The translations under genes were made by a program, and so were the position numbers. The notes below the pieces were generated by a model. It had not been told where the DNA came from, made no database searches, and saw nothing but the letters and a program-made list of their open reading frames with translations. A stretch of 7,226 nt of DNA from an uncultured Collinsella sp. (GTDB lineage: Bacteria > Actinomycetota > Coriobacteriia > Coriobacteriales > Coriobacteriaceae). Shown piece by piece: positions 1 through 7,037 of this stretch. The stretch spans positions 1 to 7,226 of the forward strand of contig CABQNA010000070.1 of assembly GCA_902465425.1 (NCBI GenBank), read 5' to 3'. How positions within the stretch are numbered: the first letter of the stretch is position 1; each line of letters begins with the position of its first letter.

Positions 1-1
1 G

Positions 2-34
2 AAGGGGGAGGCCTCGCGGCCTCCCCCTTTTTTT
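2..34 (+). terminator. Rho-independent terminator of an upstream gene
   Basis: A perfect 10-bp GC-rich stem (4-13 paired with 18-27) closes a 4-nt TCGC loop and is followed directly by seven T residues (28-34). A2 and A3 can also pair with the first two T residues. The T-tract lies only on the plus-strand 3' side, so it terminates rightward transcription from a gene left of the window. It separates that unit from the acpS operon. Confidence 0.93.
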
Positions 35-48
35 GCGTTTACGGGCTT

Positions 49-78
49 TTGTCTCACATAGTAGCTGTGTTTTATAAC
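49..78 (+). promoter_or_regulatory. Candidate upstream sigma-70-type promoter
   Basis: TTGTCT (49-54) and TATAAC (73-78) are separated by 18 nt. They match the sigma-70 consensus at 4 of 6 and 5 of 6 positions. It lies just after the upstream terminator and before acpS, where an operon promoter is expected. It would give a leader of roughly 60 nt. The call rests on motif matching only and is weaker than the downstream candidate. Confidence 0.35.
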
Positions 79-84
79 CCTCGT

Positions 85-114
85 TTGTCGCATCTTCTGT
101 GAACGGGCTACAAT
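85..114 (+). promoter_or_regulatory. Candidate main operon promoter
   Basis: TTGTCG (85-90) and TACAAT (109-114) are spaced by 18 nt, matching sigma-70-type -35 and -10 boxes at 4 of 6 and 5 of 6 positions. Transcription would start near 121, leaving a leader of about 23 nt that holds the acpS ribosome binding site. No operator or riboswitch is evident in so short a leader. It is the best-placed promoter for the whole six-gene operon, because later gaps are too short for independent promoters. Confidence 0.5.
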
Positions 115-133
115 AACTTAGTCTGTGCGATAT

Positions 134-141
134 GGAGGTGA
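134..141 (+). promoter_or_regulatory. Strong Shine-Dalgarno that sets the acpS start
   Basis: GGAGGTGA at 134-141 is fully complementary to the 16S rRNA 3' end. The GGAGG core ends 5 nt before ATG 144. An in-frame ATG at 132 overlaps this site and so cannot use it, which makes 144 the likely start. Confidence 0.85.
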
Positions 142-143
142 AC

Positions 144-683
144 ATGGCTGAAGCTGGTATCGGCGTTGATATCGTCGAGATTTCCCGTATGAAATCAATT
201 CTTGAAAAGACGCCGTCGTTTGCTCGGCGTGTGTTTACCGAAGAAGAGCGTGCGTATTGTGATGCATCATCGCGTCCCGCTGCTCACTATGCCAGCCGCT
301 TTGCTTCGCGCGAGGCGGTACTTAAAGCTCTCGGCACGGGTTTTAGTCAAGGCGTTGGTCGCAAGGATGTTTCGGTTACGCGTGATAAACTCGGCAAACC
401 GAAGGCGCTGCTTTCGGGCCGTGCTCTCGAGATCGCTCAAGAGCTGGGTGTTGTTGAGGTCGCTCTTTCCATTACGCTTACAGGAGATTTAGCCGTTGCG
501 AATGCCATCGCGATTACCGAAGATGCTCGGCCTAAGCCAAAAGAGGAAAAGGTGAGTACCAAGAAACGCGTAGCGCAGACATTTAAAGAGGCTCGCTCTG
601 TTTTAGATGAGCTTGAGCAGCTGCAGAATTCAGCATTGACGGAGCACCTGGGCGATGCTTCGCAAGATACGCTAGGAGCATAG
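144..683 (+). CDS. acpS: Holo-[acyl-carrier-protein] synthase with a C-terminal extension
   Basis: This is AcpS, which transfers 4'-phosphopantetheine from CoA to a serine of acyl carrier protein and so activates fatty-acid synthesis in the cytoplasm. The 179-aa product opens with the family signature GIGVDIVEISR (residues 5-15), where D9 matches a Mg ligand. RFASREAVLKALGTG (52-66) follows, with E57 as the other metal ligand. The position usually held by His in the late SxxHT motif is Leu112 (SITLT, 109-113). The core ends near residue 126. About 53 further residues, rich in Lys and Glu and probably helical around 145-165, exceed the usual length of about 120 aa. ATG 144 is chosen because of its Shine-Dalgarno; ATG 132 would add four residues. 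It is first in the operon, and its stop codon abuts the nnr start. The core assignment is secure; the tail's role is unknown. Confidence 0.93.
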   Translation: MAEAGIGVDIVEISRMKSILEKTPSFARRVFTEEERAYCDASSRPAAHYASRFASREAVLKALGTGFSQGVGRKDVSVTRDKLGKPKALLSGRALEIAQELGVVEVALSITLTGDLAVANAIAITEDARPKPKEEKVSTKKRVAQTFKEARSVLDELEQLQNSALTEHLGDASQDTLGA

Positions 684-2300
684 ATGAAACCGGTTTTGAG
701 TACCGAAGAAGTCGTTCGTCTCGAGGACATCATCGAACGCGAAGGGACTTCGAAGGCCGAGCTTATGGAGCTAGCGGGTGAGTTTGCCGCCAACGAGGTC
801 TTGAAGCTCAATCCCGATCGGGTTCTCGTTCTGGTCGGTTTTGGTAATAATGGCGGCGACGGTTGGGTTGCCGCCGATATTCTGAGCCATAAGGGTGTGG
901 ACGTCGATATCGTTTCTCCGGTTGACCCGGATGAGATTCCTGCTGCTCTGGCACGTCATGTTGCTCGTCGTACTGCCGGCCGCGATGTGCACGTTTGTGT
1001 CGGCCCCTCGCGTGACGAACTCGAGGTTTTGATCGATAAGGCCGATGTTGTTGTTGATGCCATTTTTGGTACCGGTTTCCACGGGAATCTGCGTGCGCCG
1101 TTCTCCATCTGGATTCCTACGGTCAATGAATGCGCCGATTGTGTCGTATCCATTGATGTCCCCTCGGGCCTGAATGCCGAGACGGGCGTTGTTGATGACG
1201 ACTGCATTCGTGCCGAGCATACGGTGACGATGATTGCGCCCAAGATTGGTCTGTATAGCGCTGATGGCCCTGAGTATGCTGGCGATTTGATCTGCGGCAA
1301 TCTTTACGATCGTCTTGACGAGGTCATCGATGATGTCGACCACGCCGCCGAGATTGTCGAGCCCGGTGACTTGGTTGATTACTTTGCTCCGCTACCTACG
1401 AATATCGATAAGTATTCCCGTGGCTCTGTGCTTATTGTCGCCGGATCTGCGCAATATCCTGGTGCTGCCATTATGGCGGCCAAGTCTGCAGCTCGCGCGG
1501 GTGCTGGTTACGTGGCAGTCGCGGCTCCTGACGCCTGCGCCAATCTTATTCGCATGGCACTTCCTTCGATTCCCGTCTTTGCTATTCCGTCTGATTCCCG
1601 CGGCTCCTTTGGCGCCGCTGCGCGCATGACGGTGTGCGAGATTGCAAAGAAGTACAGCTGCGTACTGTGCGGTCCCGGTATGACGACATCTGCCGGCGCT
1701 ATGCAGGTGGTTTCGGGCTTGCTCGAGCTTGATGTGCCGCTTATCTTGGACGCCGATGCACTCAACTGCCTTGCTAAGATTGCCATTGACGGTATTGATA
1801 GTAATCCCGAGATGTATCGTCGCGAGCAGCCGTTGGTTATGACGCCGCACTATCGTGAGCTTTCGCGTCTGGTTGCCGGTGACGAGGTGAACGACCTTGG
1901 TACCGCGATTGCGGCCGCGCAGAAGGTTGTCTGGGCTGCAGGCTCCGACAATCTGGTGGTCATTGCCAAGGGGCCGACGACGGCTATCTGTGGCGTTGAG
2001 CGTGTGCTGCTGCCGCTCTCGGGTCCGGCTTCTCTGGCAACTGCCGGTTCGGGTGATGTTCTCGCGGGTATTTTGGCCGGCACGCTTGCCACCATGCGCG
2101 ACGAGATGGATCGTTGGGAGTTGCTGTATTCGTACGCCGTCGCACTTCACAGCTACGCCGGTTTTGCCGCGGCGACGGAGTATGGTGAGAAGAGCGTTAT
2201 CGCGACCGATCTTATTGACTTGATCGGTCCTGCCATGGAACTGGCGGCAAAGGATGCGCTCGAAGATCTGGGAATCATGGACGAAGGGTCGGATGACTAA
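684..2300 (+). CDS. nnr: Bifunctional NAD(P)H-hydrate epimerase / ADP-dependent NAD(P)H-hydrate dehydratase
   Basis: This cytoplasmic repair enzyme handles hydrated NADH and NADPH. The N-terminal YjeF_N domain (about 1-220) interconverts the R and S epimers, and the C-terminal ribokinase-like domain (about 235-525) dehydrates the S form using ADP. The epimerase part has the GNNGGDG nucleotide-binding loop (54-60), DAIFGTG (125-131) and DVPSGLNAETG (158-168). The dehydratase part has the AGSAQYPGAA segment (253-262), AGAG (272-275), LDADALN (355-361), TPHYRE (387-392), AKG (428-430) and AGSGDVLAGILAG (454-466), with D458 as the predicted catalytic base. At 538 aa it is full length for the two-domain form. 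Its ATG directly follows the acpS stop codon, and AGGAG at 674-678 lies inside the end of acpS, so translation is probably coupled. Confidence 0.96.
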   Translation: MKPVLSTEEVVRLEDIIEREGTSKAELMELAGEFAANEVLKLNPDRVLVLVGFGNNGGDGWVAADILSHKGVDVDIVSPVDPDEIPAALARHVARRTAGRDVHVCVGPSRDELEVLIDKADVVVDAIFGTGFHGNLRAPFSIWIPTVNECADCVVSIDVPSGLNAETGVVDDDCIRAEHTVTMIAPKIGLYSADGPEYAGDLICGNLYDRLDEVIDDVDHAAEIVEPGDLVDYFAPLPTNIDKYSRGSVLIVAGSAQYPGAAIMAAKSAARAGAGYVAVAAPDACANLIRMALPSIPVFAIPSDSRGSFGAAARMTVCEIAKKYSCVLCGPGMTTSAGAMQVVSGLLELDVPLILDADALNCLAKIAIDGIDSNPEMYRREQPLVMTPHYRELSRLVAGDEVNDLGTAIAAAQKVVWAAGSDNLVVIAKGPTTAICGVERVLLPLSGPASLATAGSGDVLAGILAGTLATMRDEMDRWELLYSYAVALHSYAGFAAATEYGEKSVIATDLIDLIGPAMELAAKDALEDLGIMDEGSDD

Positions 2301-2302
2301 TC

Positions 2303-3448
2303 ATGAATAAAGCCGATTTGACGCGCTGGTCCTGGGTTGAGATCGACCGCGGGGCGCTCCGTCGCAACACGAGGGCCTATAAGAACTTGTTGAATCCACG
2401 TCAGCGCCTGTGCTGCGTGGTCAAGGCTGATGCTTATGGCCATGGAGCTGTTGAGTGCGCCAAGATCATGTATTCGGCCGGTGCCGATATGTTTGCCGTG
2501 GCGACGGTTAACGAGGGCGTTGAGCTCCGACAGGGCGGGATTACGAAACCCATTCTCATCCTAAGCGAGCCGCCTATCGAGGCCATTCCGACGTTGCTCG
2601 AGTTTGATATCATGCCCTCGGTCTATACGTCTGACTTTGCTCTTGCGTATGGCGAATGTGCCGTCGCGGCGGGCAAGGTGGGCAAGTATCATCTCGCCAT
2701 CGAGACGGGCATGAACCGCATCGGCGTACATTACACGCAGGTGCTCGACTTTGTCCGCGGTATTAATTTCCATCGCGGTATTCAGTGCGACGGCGTATTT
2801 ACGCACTTCGCCACGGCCGATGAACCTTCGGGCTGGGACTACAAGCTGCAGTGTCAGCGCTTTACCGAGGCCGTTCAGGCCATTAAGGATGCGGGTTTTG
2901 AGTGCGGTATCGTGCACTGCGCCAACACGCCGTCTTCGATGCTCGACCCCTCGATGCATTTTGATATGATTCGCGCCGGCGTTGGCTTGTATGGCATGCA
3001 GCCGTGCGAGCTGAGTGGCCGCGTGATGCAGCTTGATCCCGTTATGAGCGTCCATGCGCGCGTGACGCGCGTGGCGCACCCTGCGATGGGTGAGGGCGTG
3101 GGCTACGGTTTTACCTACCGCGTACCGCGTACACGCGTTCAGATCTGCACGCTGCCGATCGGTTATGCCGACGGCCTATCGCGTACGCTTTCCAATCGTA
3201 TGGATGTGCTGTATCGCGGCGAGCGTGTGCATCAGGTTGGCAATATCTGCATGGACCAGTTTATGGTCGCCATTCAGTCCAACCCGGCACACGAGATTCC
3301 CGAGGCCGAACATGGTGATGAGATGATTATTGTCGGCCGCGATGGCGATGCCGAGATCACTATGGACGAGATGGCCCGACTGCGCGGAACGATTAACTAC
3401 GAGGTCGCCTGCGGCTTTGGCATGCGTCTCGACAAGGTCTACGTGTAG
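2303..3448 (+). CDS. alr: Alanine racemase
   Basis: This PLP-dependent enzyme converts L-alanine to D-alanine for peptidoglycan synthesis. The 381-aa product is normal in length. It shows the PLP-lysine motif VVKADAYGHG (39-48, Lys41), ETGMNRIGV (134-142), THFATADE (167-174), HCANTPS (205-211), the catalytic-tyrosine motif GVGYG (265-269, Tyr268), LPIGYADG (284-291) and ICMDQFMV (315-322). This is the TIM-barrel plus C-terminal beta-domain layout of the family. The site that in Geobacillus Alr holds a carbamylated lysine (KxDTG) is Ala132 here. The start lies 2 nt after the nnr stop. It has only a weak Shine-Dalgarno (AAGGG at 2284-2288, 14 nt away), so translation probably depends on ribosomes finishing nnr. 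The WVEID (11-15) N-terminus agrees with the chosen ATG. Confidence 0.97.
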   Translation: MNKADLTRWSWVEIDRGALRRNTRAYKNLLNPRQRLCCVVKADAYGHGAVECAKIMYSAGADMFAVATVNEGVELRQGGITKPILILSEPPIEAIPTLLEFDIMPSVYTSDFALAYGECAVAAGKVGKYHLAIETGMNRIGVHYTQVLDFVRGINFHRGIQCDGVFTHFATADEPSGWDYKLQCQRFTEAVQAIKDAGFECGIVHCANTPSSMLDPSMHFDMIRAGVGLYGMQPCELSGRVMQLDPVMSVHARVTRVAHPAMGEGVGYGFTYRVPRTRVQICTLPIGYADGLSRTLSNRMDVLYRGERVHQVGNICMDQFMVAIQSNPAHEIPEAEHGDEMIIVGRDGDAEITMDEMARLRGTINYEVACGFGMRLDKVYV

Positions 3449-3456
3449 GAGCCGCT

Positions 3457-4077
3457 ATGGGCGTCATGCACATCCCCGGCCATACCCATCAGGCACCACG
3501 TGAGGTCGCACTCGAGGAAATTGAGGCCGTTCTGGGCGATTGTCACCTCTGCCAGCTCTACCAGTCGCGTCACAATATCGTGTTTGGCGTGGGAAACCCC
3601 CGCGCTCGCGTGATGTTTATTGGCGAGGCGCCGGGCCGCAATGAGGATTTGCAGGGCGAGCCCTTTGTGGGGGCGGCAGGCGAGGACCTCAACGGCATTT
3701 TGTCGCTGGCGGGGCTCAAACGCGAAGACGTCTACATTGCCAACGTGCTTAAGTGCCGACCGCCGGGAAACCGCAATCCGCGTCCCGAGGAAGTGCTGGC
3801 TTGCTCGCCGTTTTTGCGTGAGCAGATTCGAAGCATCTGGCCTGATATTATCGTGACGCTCGGCAACCCCGCGACGCACTTTGTGCTTAAGACCGAGATT
3901 GGCATTACTAAGCTGCGCGGCAGGTTCCACCAGATGGGGCATTTTGTAGTAATGCCCACTTTTCATCCGGCAGCAGCGCTGCGCAATCCGGCGTGGCAGG
4001 AGCTACTGGAGGAAGACTTTAAGATGCTGGGCGATTATCTGGAGCGACATCCCGCACCAGAGGACGCCTCGGAATAA
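3457..4077 (+). CDS. udg: Family 4 (Fe-S cluster) uracil-DNA glycosylase
   Basis: The enzyme excises uracil from DNA and starts base-excision repair. The 206-aa protein has the four cysteines expected to hold a [4Fe-4S] cluster: C29 and C32 (CxxC), C100 and C116. It also has the active-site motif GEAPGRNED (56-64), the segment GEPFVGAAG (67-75), LGNPA (135-139) and the HPAAAL motif (170-175). This combination marks UDG family 4 rather than family 1 or 5, and the length is typical. The start ATG lies 5 nt after AGGAG (3447-3451), which overlaps the alr stop codon. Two consecutive TAA codons end the gene. It sits between alr and tsaE, where no functional link to either neighbour is known. Cotranscription may simply reflect operon growth. 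Confidence 0.94.
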   Translation: MGVMHIPGHTHQAPREVALEEIEAVLGDCHLCQLYQSRHNIVFGVGNPRARVMFIGEAPGRNEDLQGEPFVGAAGEDLNGILSLAGLKREDVYIANVLKCRPPGNRNPRPEEVLACSPFLREQIRSIWPDIIVTLGNPATHFVLKTEIGITKLRGRFHQMGHFVVMPTFHPAAALRNPAWQELLEEDFKMLGDYLERHPAPEDASE

Positions 4078-4089
4078 TAAGGAGCATAT

Positions 4090-4596
4090 ATGTCCCTGGA
4101 GCGCCTGGGGGTAGGTACTTACAAAACGACTTGCGCTGCCGATACGGAGTACTTTGGCGAGCTAATTGCACCGTGTCTTGAGGACGGCGATGTGCTCATC
4201 CTGACCGGTGGCCTGGGAGTGGGCAAAACTCACTTTACCAAGGGCGTCTCGCGCGGGCTGGGCGATGGGCATATGGTTACGAGTCCTACGTTTGCGCTCA
4301 TGGCCGTTCACGATCAAGGTCGTATTCCGCTGTTTCACTTTGATCTATACCGCCTGGAGCATGCCTACGAGCTCGAGGATACGGGCATTTTCGATGTGCT
4401 GGGCTATGAGGGTGCTTGCCTGCTGGAATGGGGCGAACAATTCCAGGACGAGCTGACGGATGAGTATCTTTCGGTGACGCTCAAGCGTGATGAGGGCGAC
4501 AGCGATGTGCGAACGATAACACTTGAGGCGCACGGTGACCGCGCAATGGAGCTTTCCCATTTGATTGATAAGGCTGTACAAGATGAGCTTGCATAA
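4090..4596 (+). CDS. tsaE: tRNA threonylcarbamoyladenosine biosynthesis ATPase TsaE
   Basis: TsaE is the small P-loop ATPase that works with the TsaB-TsaD complex to complete t6A at position 37 of ANN-decoding tRNAs. The 168-aa product carries the Walker A loop GGLGVGKT (40-47, Lys46), TSPTF (64-68), HFDLYRLE (83-90) and LLEWGEQF (111-118), all diagnostic of the family. It is slightly longer than the E. coli protein (about 153 aa) because of its C-terminal end. AAGGAG (4079-4084) places the ribosome 5 nt before the ATG. Its last codons overlap the start of the TsaB-RimI-TsaD gene by 14 nt, so the ATPase and its partner are probably made in coupled amounts. Confidence 0.95.
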   Translation: MSLERLGVGTYKTTCAADTEYFGELIAPCLEDGDVLILTGGLGVGKTHFTKGVSRGLGDGHMVTSPTFALMAVHDQGRIPLFHFDLYRLEHAYELEDTGIFDVLGYEGACLLEWGEQFQDELTDEYLSVTLKRDEGDSDVRTITLEAHGDRAMELSHLIDKAVQDELA

Positions 4597-6967
4597 CGAC
4601 AACGCGCTGGTGGTGGCGCTCGATACTTCGACCGACATGCTTGCCTGCGCGGCAAGCTGGATTGATGGACAGACGGGCGAGACGAAGCTCGTGAGTGGCG
4701 ACCACATGTGTCGCCGTCACGCCAACGTTGAGCTCGTGAATACCGTTGATGGCGTGCTGGCTCAAGCCGGTCTGGATCGCAGCGATGTTGGTTACTACGT
4801 GGTCGGCCGCGGCCCGGGGTCGTTTACGGGTGTGCGCATCGGCATCTCCACTGCCAAGGGCCTCGCGCGCGGTGCCAATGTTCCGCTGCTGGGCGTGTCG
4901 ACGCTCGACGCTTGCGCTTGGACGGCGTGGAAGGCTGGCGTGCGCGGCAAGCTTGGTATCTTGGCCGATGCTATGCGCGGTGAGGTATATCCGGCGCTGT
5001 ATATGCTGGTCGATGAGGGTCCCGAGCGTCAATTTGAGCGCGAACACGTGGTCAAGGCCGCCGTGGCGCTCGATGAGTGGCGCCAAGCAGCGGACTGGGA
5101 CCAGGTTCAGCTGACCGGTGACGGTCTCGTGCGCTATGGCAAGCTGCTGGGTGAGGACGAGACCGCCCGCTGCGTGGAGCGCGACCTGTGGTGGCCTTCG
5201 GGCGAGGGGTTGCTGCTCGCGCACGCTGCGGGTGACGGCGATCCGGCTCGCGTCCTGCCGATTTACACGCGCCTTTCTGATGCCGAGGAAAACGAGCGCA
5301 AGCGTCTTGGTCTTGCCGAGAGCGCGCAGAGCGAAATTACGGGCGTCGCCGATGAGCTCGCCGGTCGCCATCTGCAATTCCGCCCCATGGGTGCGGCGGA
5401 CGCCGAGGGTGCGAGTGCGCTGGAGGCTGCCTGCTTTGAAGGCGCTGGGCACGAGGCGTGGACGCCGGGCATGTTCCTGTCCGAGCTGGGCGAGGATGTT
5501 GCGGCGCCGCGCAGCTGGTGGGTGGCGCACGACGACGGTCAGCTGCTGGGGCTTGCCGGTGGTATGGTCGTGGACGGTGATGTGCAGATTCTGGATGTTG
5601 CCGTCGACCCGAAGCATCGCCGCGAGGGTATTGCCCGCAAGCTGCTGTCGCACGTGAGCTACGATGCCCAGATGCTCGGCTGCACGACCGCCTCGCTCGA
5701 GGTTGAGGATGGCAACGAGGGCGCTATTGCGCTCTATGCCTCCCTTGGCTTTACCGAGGCGGGCCGCCGCCGTGGTTACTACGGTGCTGGCAAAGATGCC
5801 ATCGTCATGACGGCGCCGCTGCCCTTGTTGCTCCCGGTCGACAACGCTTCGCCCGAGCCGACGGCGGCTGAGCAGCGTGTTTGGCCGCTGCCTGCACCTG
5901 AGCGAACCGTTGGGGAGCGCGCCGAAATTGAACGTCGCCGCCTGGTGCTTGCCATCGAGAGTTCGTGCGATGAGACGGCTGTGGCGATTATCGATGCGGA
6001 CGGTAATATGCTGGCCAATCAGGTTTCGACGCAGATTGATTTTCATGCCCGTTTTGGCGGCGTAGTGCCCGAGATCGCTTCGCGCAAGCACGTTGAGGTT
6101 ATCGTTAGCGTCGTGGACGCGGCGCTCGAGGATGCCGCGGCATCGCTTGGTCTTGAGGGCGGAGCCATCGCGCCGAGCGAACTCGCCGCTGTTGGCGTGA
6201 CACAGGGTCCGGGCCTGGTGGGCGCTCTGGTGGTGGGCGTCGCCTTCGCCAAGGGTTTTGCCTATGCCGCCGGTAAACCGCTCGTGTGCGTCAACCATCT
6301 GGAGGGTCATCTGTTCGCCAACCTGCTGGCGCAGCCCGATCTCAAGCCGCCGTTTATCTTCACGCTCGTCTCGGGCGGTCATACCATGCTTGTGCACGTC
6401 AAGGCGTGGGGCGACTACGAGGTGCTCGGTGAGACGCTCGACGACGCCGTGGGCGAGGCCTTCGACAAGGTGGCCAAAGCGCTGGGTCTGGGCTATCCCG
6501 GCGGCCCCATCATTTCCAAACTGGCCGAGACGGGCAATCCCCGCGCGATTGACTTCCCCCGTGCGCTTAATAGTAGGGGAGACTATCGATTCTCGCTTTC
6601 GGGCCTTAAGACGGCCGTGACACTCTACATTGAGCAGGAGACCAAAGCCGGGCGTACGATTCATCTGCCCGACCTGGCTGCTTCGTTTGAGGCCGCGGTC
6701 TTTGACGTTCAGTACAAGAAGGCCAAGAACGCGCTGCATGCCACCGGATGCAAGGAATACTGCATCGGCGGCGGCGTCTCGGCCAACCCGCATCTGCGCG
6801 AGATGATGATTAAGAAGCTCGGGCGCCAGGGCATTCGCGTGACGGTGCCGCCTCTCTCGGCATGCACCGACAACGCCGCCATGATCGCGGAGGTCGCCCG
6901 CCGTAAATTCGACCGAGGAGAAATCTCGCCGTTCGACGTCGACGCCGATTCAAACATGACGCTGTAG
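4583..6967 (+). CDS. tsaD: TsaB-RimI-TsaD triple fusion (t6A tRNA modification plus N-acetyltransferase)
   Basis: One 794-aa chain holds three complete enzymes. Residues 1 to about 240 are TsaB, the scaffold that dimerises with TsaD (ALDTST 12-17, GRGPGSFTGVRIG 75-87). Residues about 264-412 are a RimI-type GNAT acetyltransferase (AVDP 340-343, acetyl-CoA loop RREGIA 346-351, LEVE with Glu373, ALYASLGF with Tyr385, YYGAGKDAIVM 399-409). Residues about 454-794 are TsaD/Gcp (IESSCDET 458-465, metal-binding HLEGH with His572 and His576, SGGHT 597-601, FSLSGLK 670-676, IGGGVSAN 728-735, CTDNAAM with Asp763). The final step of t6A37 synthesis is the main role. The linker 413-453 is Pro/Ala/Glu-rich and likely disordered. 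ATG 4583 is preferred over an in-frame TTG at 4565 because AAGG (4570-4573) lies 9 nt upstream. I see no good internal ribosome site at either domain junction. Confidence 0.94.
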   Translation: MSLHNDNALVVALDTSTDMLACAASWIDGQTGETKLVSGDHMCRRHANVELVNTVDGVLAQAGLDRSDVGYYVVGRGPGSFTGVRIGISTAKGLARGANVPLLGVSTLDACAWTAWKAGVRGKLGILADAMRGEVYPALYMLVDEGPERQFEREHVVKAAVALDEWRQAADWDQVQLTGDGLVRYGKLLGEDETARCVERDLWWPSGEGLLLAHAAGDGDPARVLPIYTRLSDAEENERKRLGLAESAQSEITGVADELAGRHLQFRPMGAADAEGASALEAACFEGAGHEAWTPGMFLSELGEDVAAPRSWWVAHDDGQLLGLAGGMVVDGDVQILDVAVDPKHRREGIARKLLSHVSYDAQMLGCTTASLEVEDGNEGAIALYASLGFTEAGRRRGYYGAGKDAIVMTAPLPLLLPVDNASPEPTAAEQRVWPLPAPERTVGERAEIERRRLVLAIESSCDETAVAIIDADGNMLANQVSTQIDFHARFGGVVPEIASRKHVEVIVSVVDAALEDAAASLGLEGGAIAPSELAAVGVTQGPGLVGALVVGVAFAKGFAYAAGKPLVCVNHLEGHLFANLLAQPDLKPPFIFTLVSGGHTMLVHVKAWGDYEVLGETLDDAVGEAFDKVAKALGLGYPGGPIISKLAETGNPRAIDFPRALNSRGDYRFSLSGLKTAVTLYIEQETKAGRTIHLPDLAASFEAAVFDVQYKKAKNALHATGCKEYCIGGGVSANPHLREMMIKKLGRQGIRVTVPPLSACTDNAAMIAEVARRKFDRGEISPFDVDADSNMTL

Positions 6968-6979
6968 CTGGTACGGCGC

Positions 6980-7012
6980 GGTCCCCGGACGGAGGGGCCG
7001 GATATAAGGTTT
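6980..7012 (+). repeat. Left arm of a perfect 33-bp inverted repeat
   Basis: These 33 bases are the exact reverse complement of 7082-7114. The arm starts 12 nt after the TsaD stop codon. It has a GC-rich outer part (6980-7002) and an A/T-rich inner end (7003-7012). The first 20 bases can also fold on their own (GGTCCC 6980-6985 with GGGGCC 6994-6999, including one G-U pair). Pairing stops at both ends: C6979 does not match T7115, and C7013 does not match T7081. Confidence 0.97.
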
Positions 7013-7037
7013 CCTGCTCTACAGTCCTGCGCAAGAC

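Noticed and set aside
132..143. ATG 132 as the acpS start
   Set aside because: It overlaps the GGAGGTGA ribosome binding site that serves ATG 144 and lies only about 11 nt after the predicted transcription start.
437..811. A minus-strand frame of 124 codons opposite acpS and the nnr start
   Set aside because: It gives a low-complexity Ser/Ala/Thr-rich product, lies antisense to two conserved genes, and has no ribosome site.
6553..6590. Patch of less-used codons (AAT AGT AGG GGA and CGA) in TsaD, with a weak TCCCC/GGGGA pairing
   Set aside because: The encoded protein stays conserved through the patch (FPR before, FSLSGLK after). The pairing is only about 5 bp, so codon drift explains it without a special function.
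4481..6793. A 770-codon open frame on the minus strand opposite tsaE and the fusion gene
   Set aside because: Over the fusion gene its codons lie in exact register with the sense codons, so a stop would need TTA, CTA or TCA on the sense strand. These are avoided in this high-GC gene. The predicted product has no recognisable domain, whereas the sense strand encodes three clear families.
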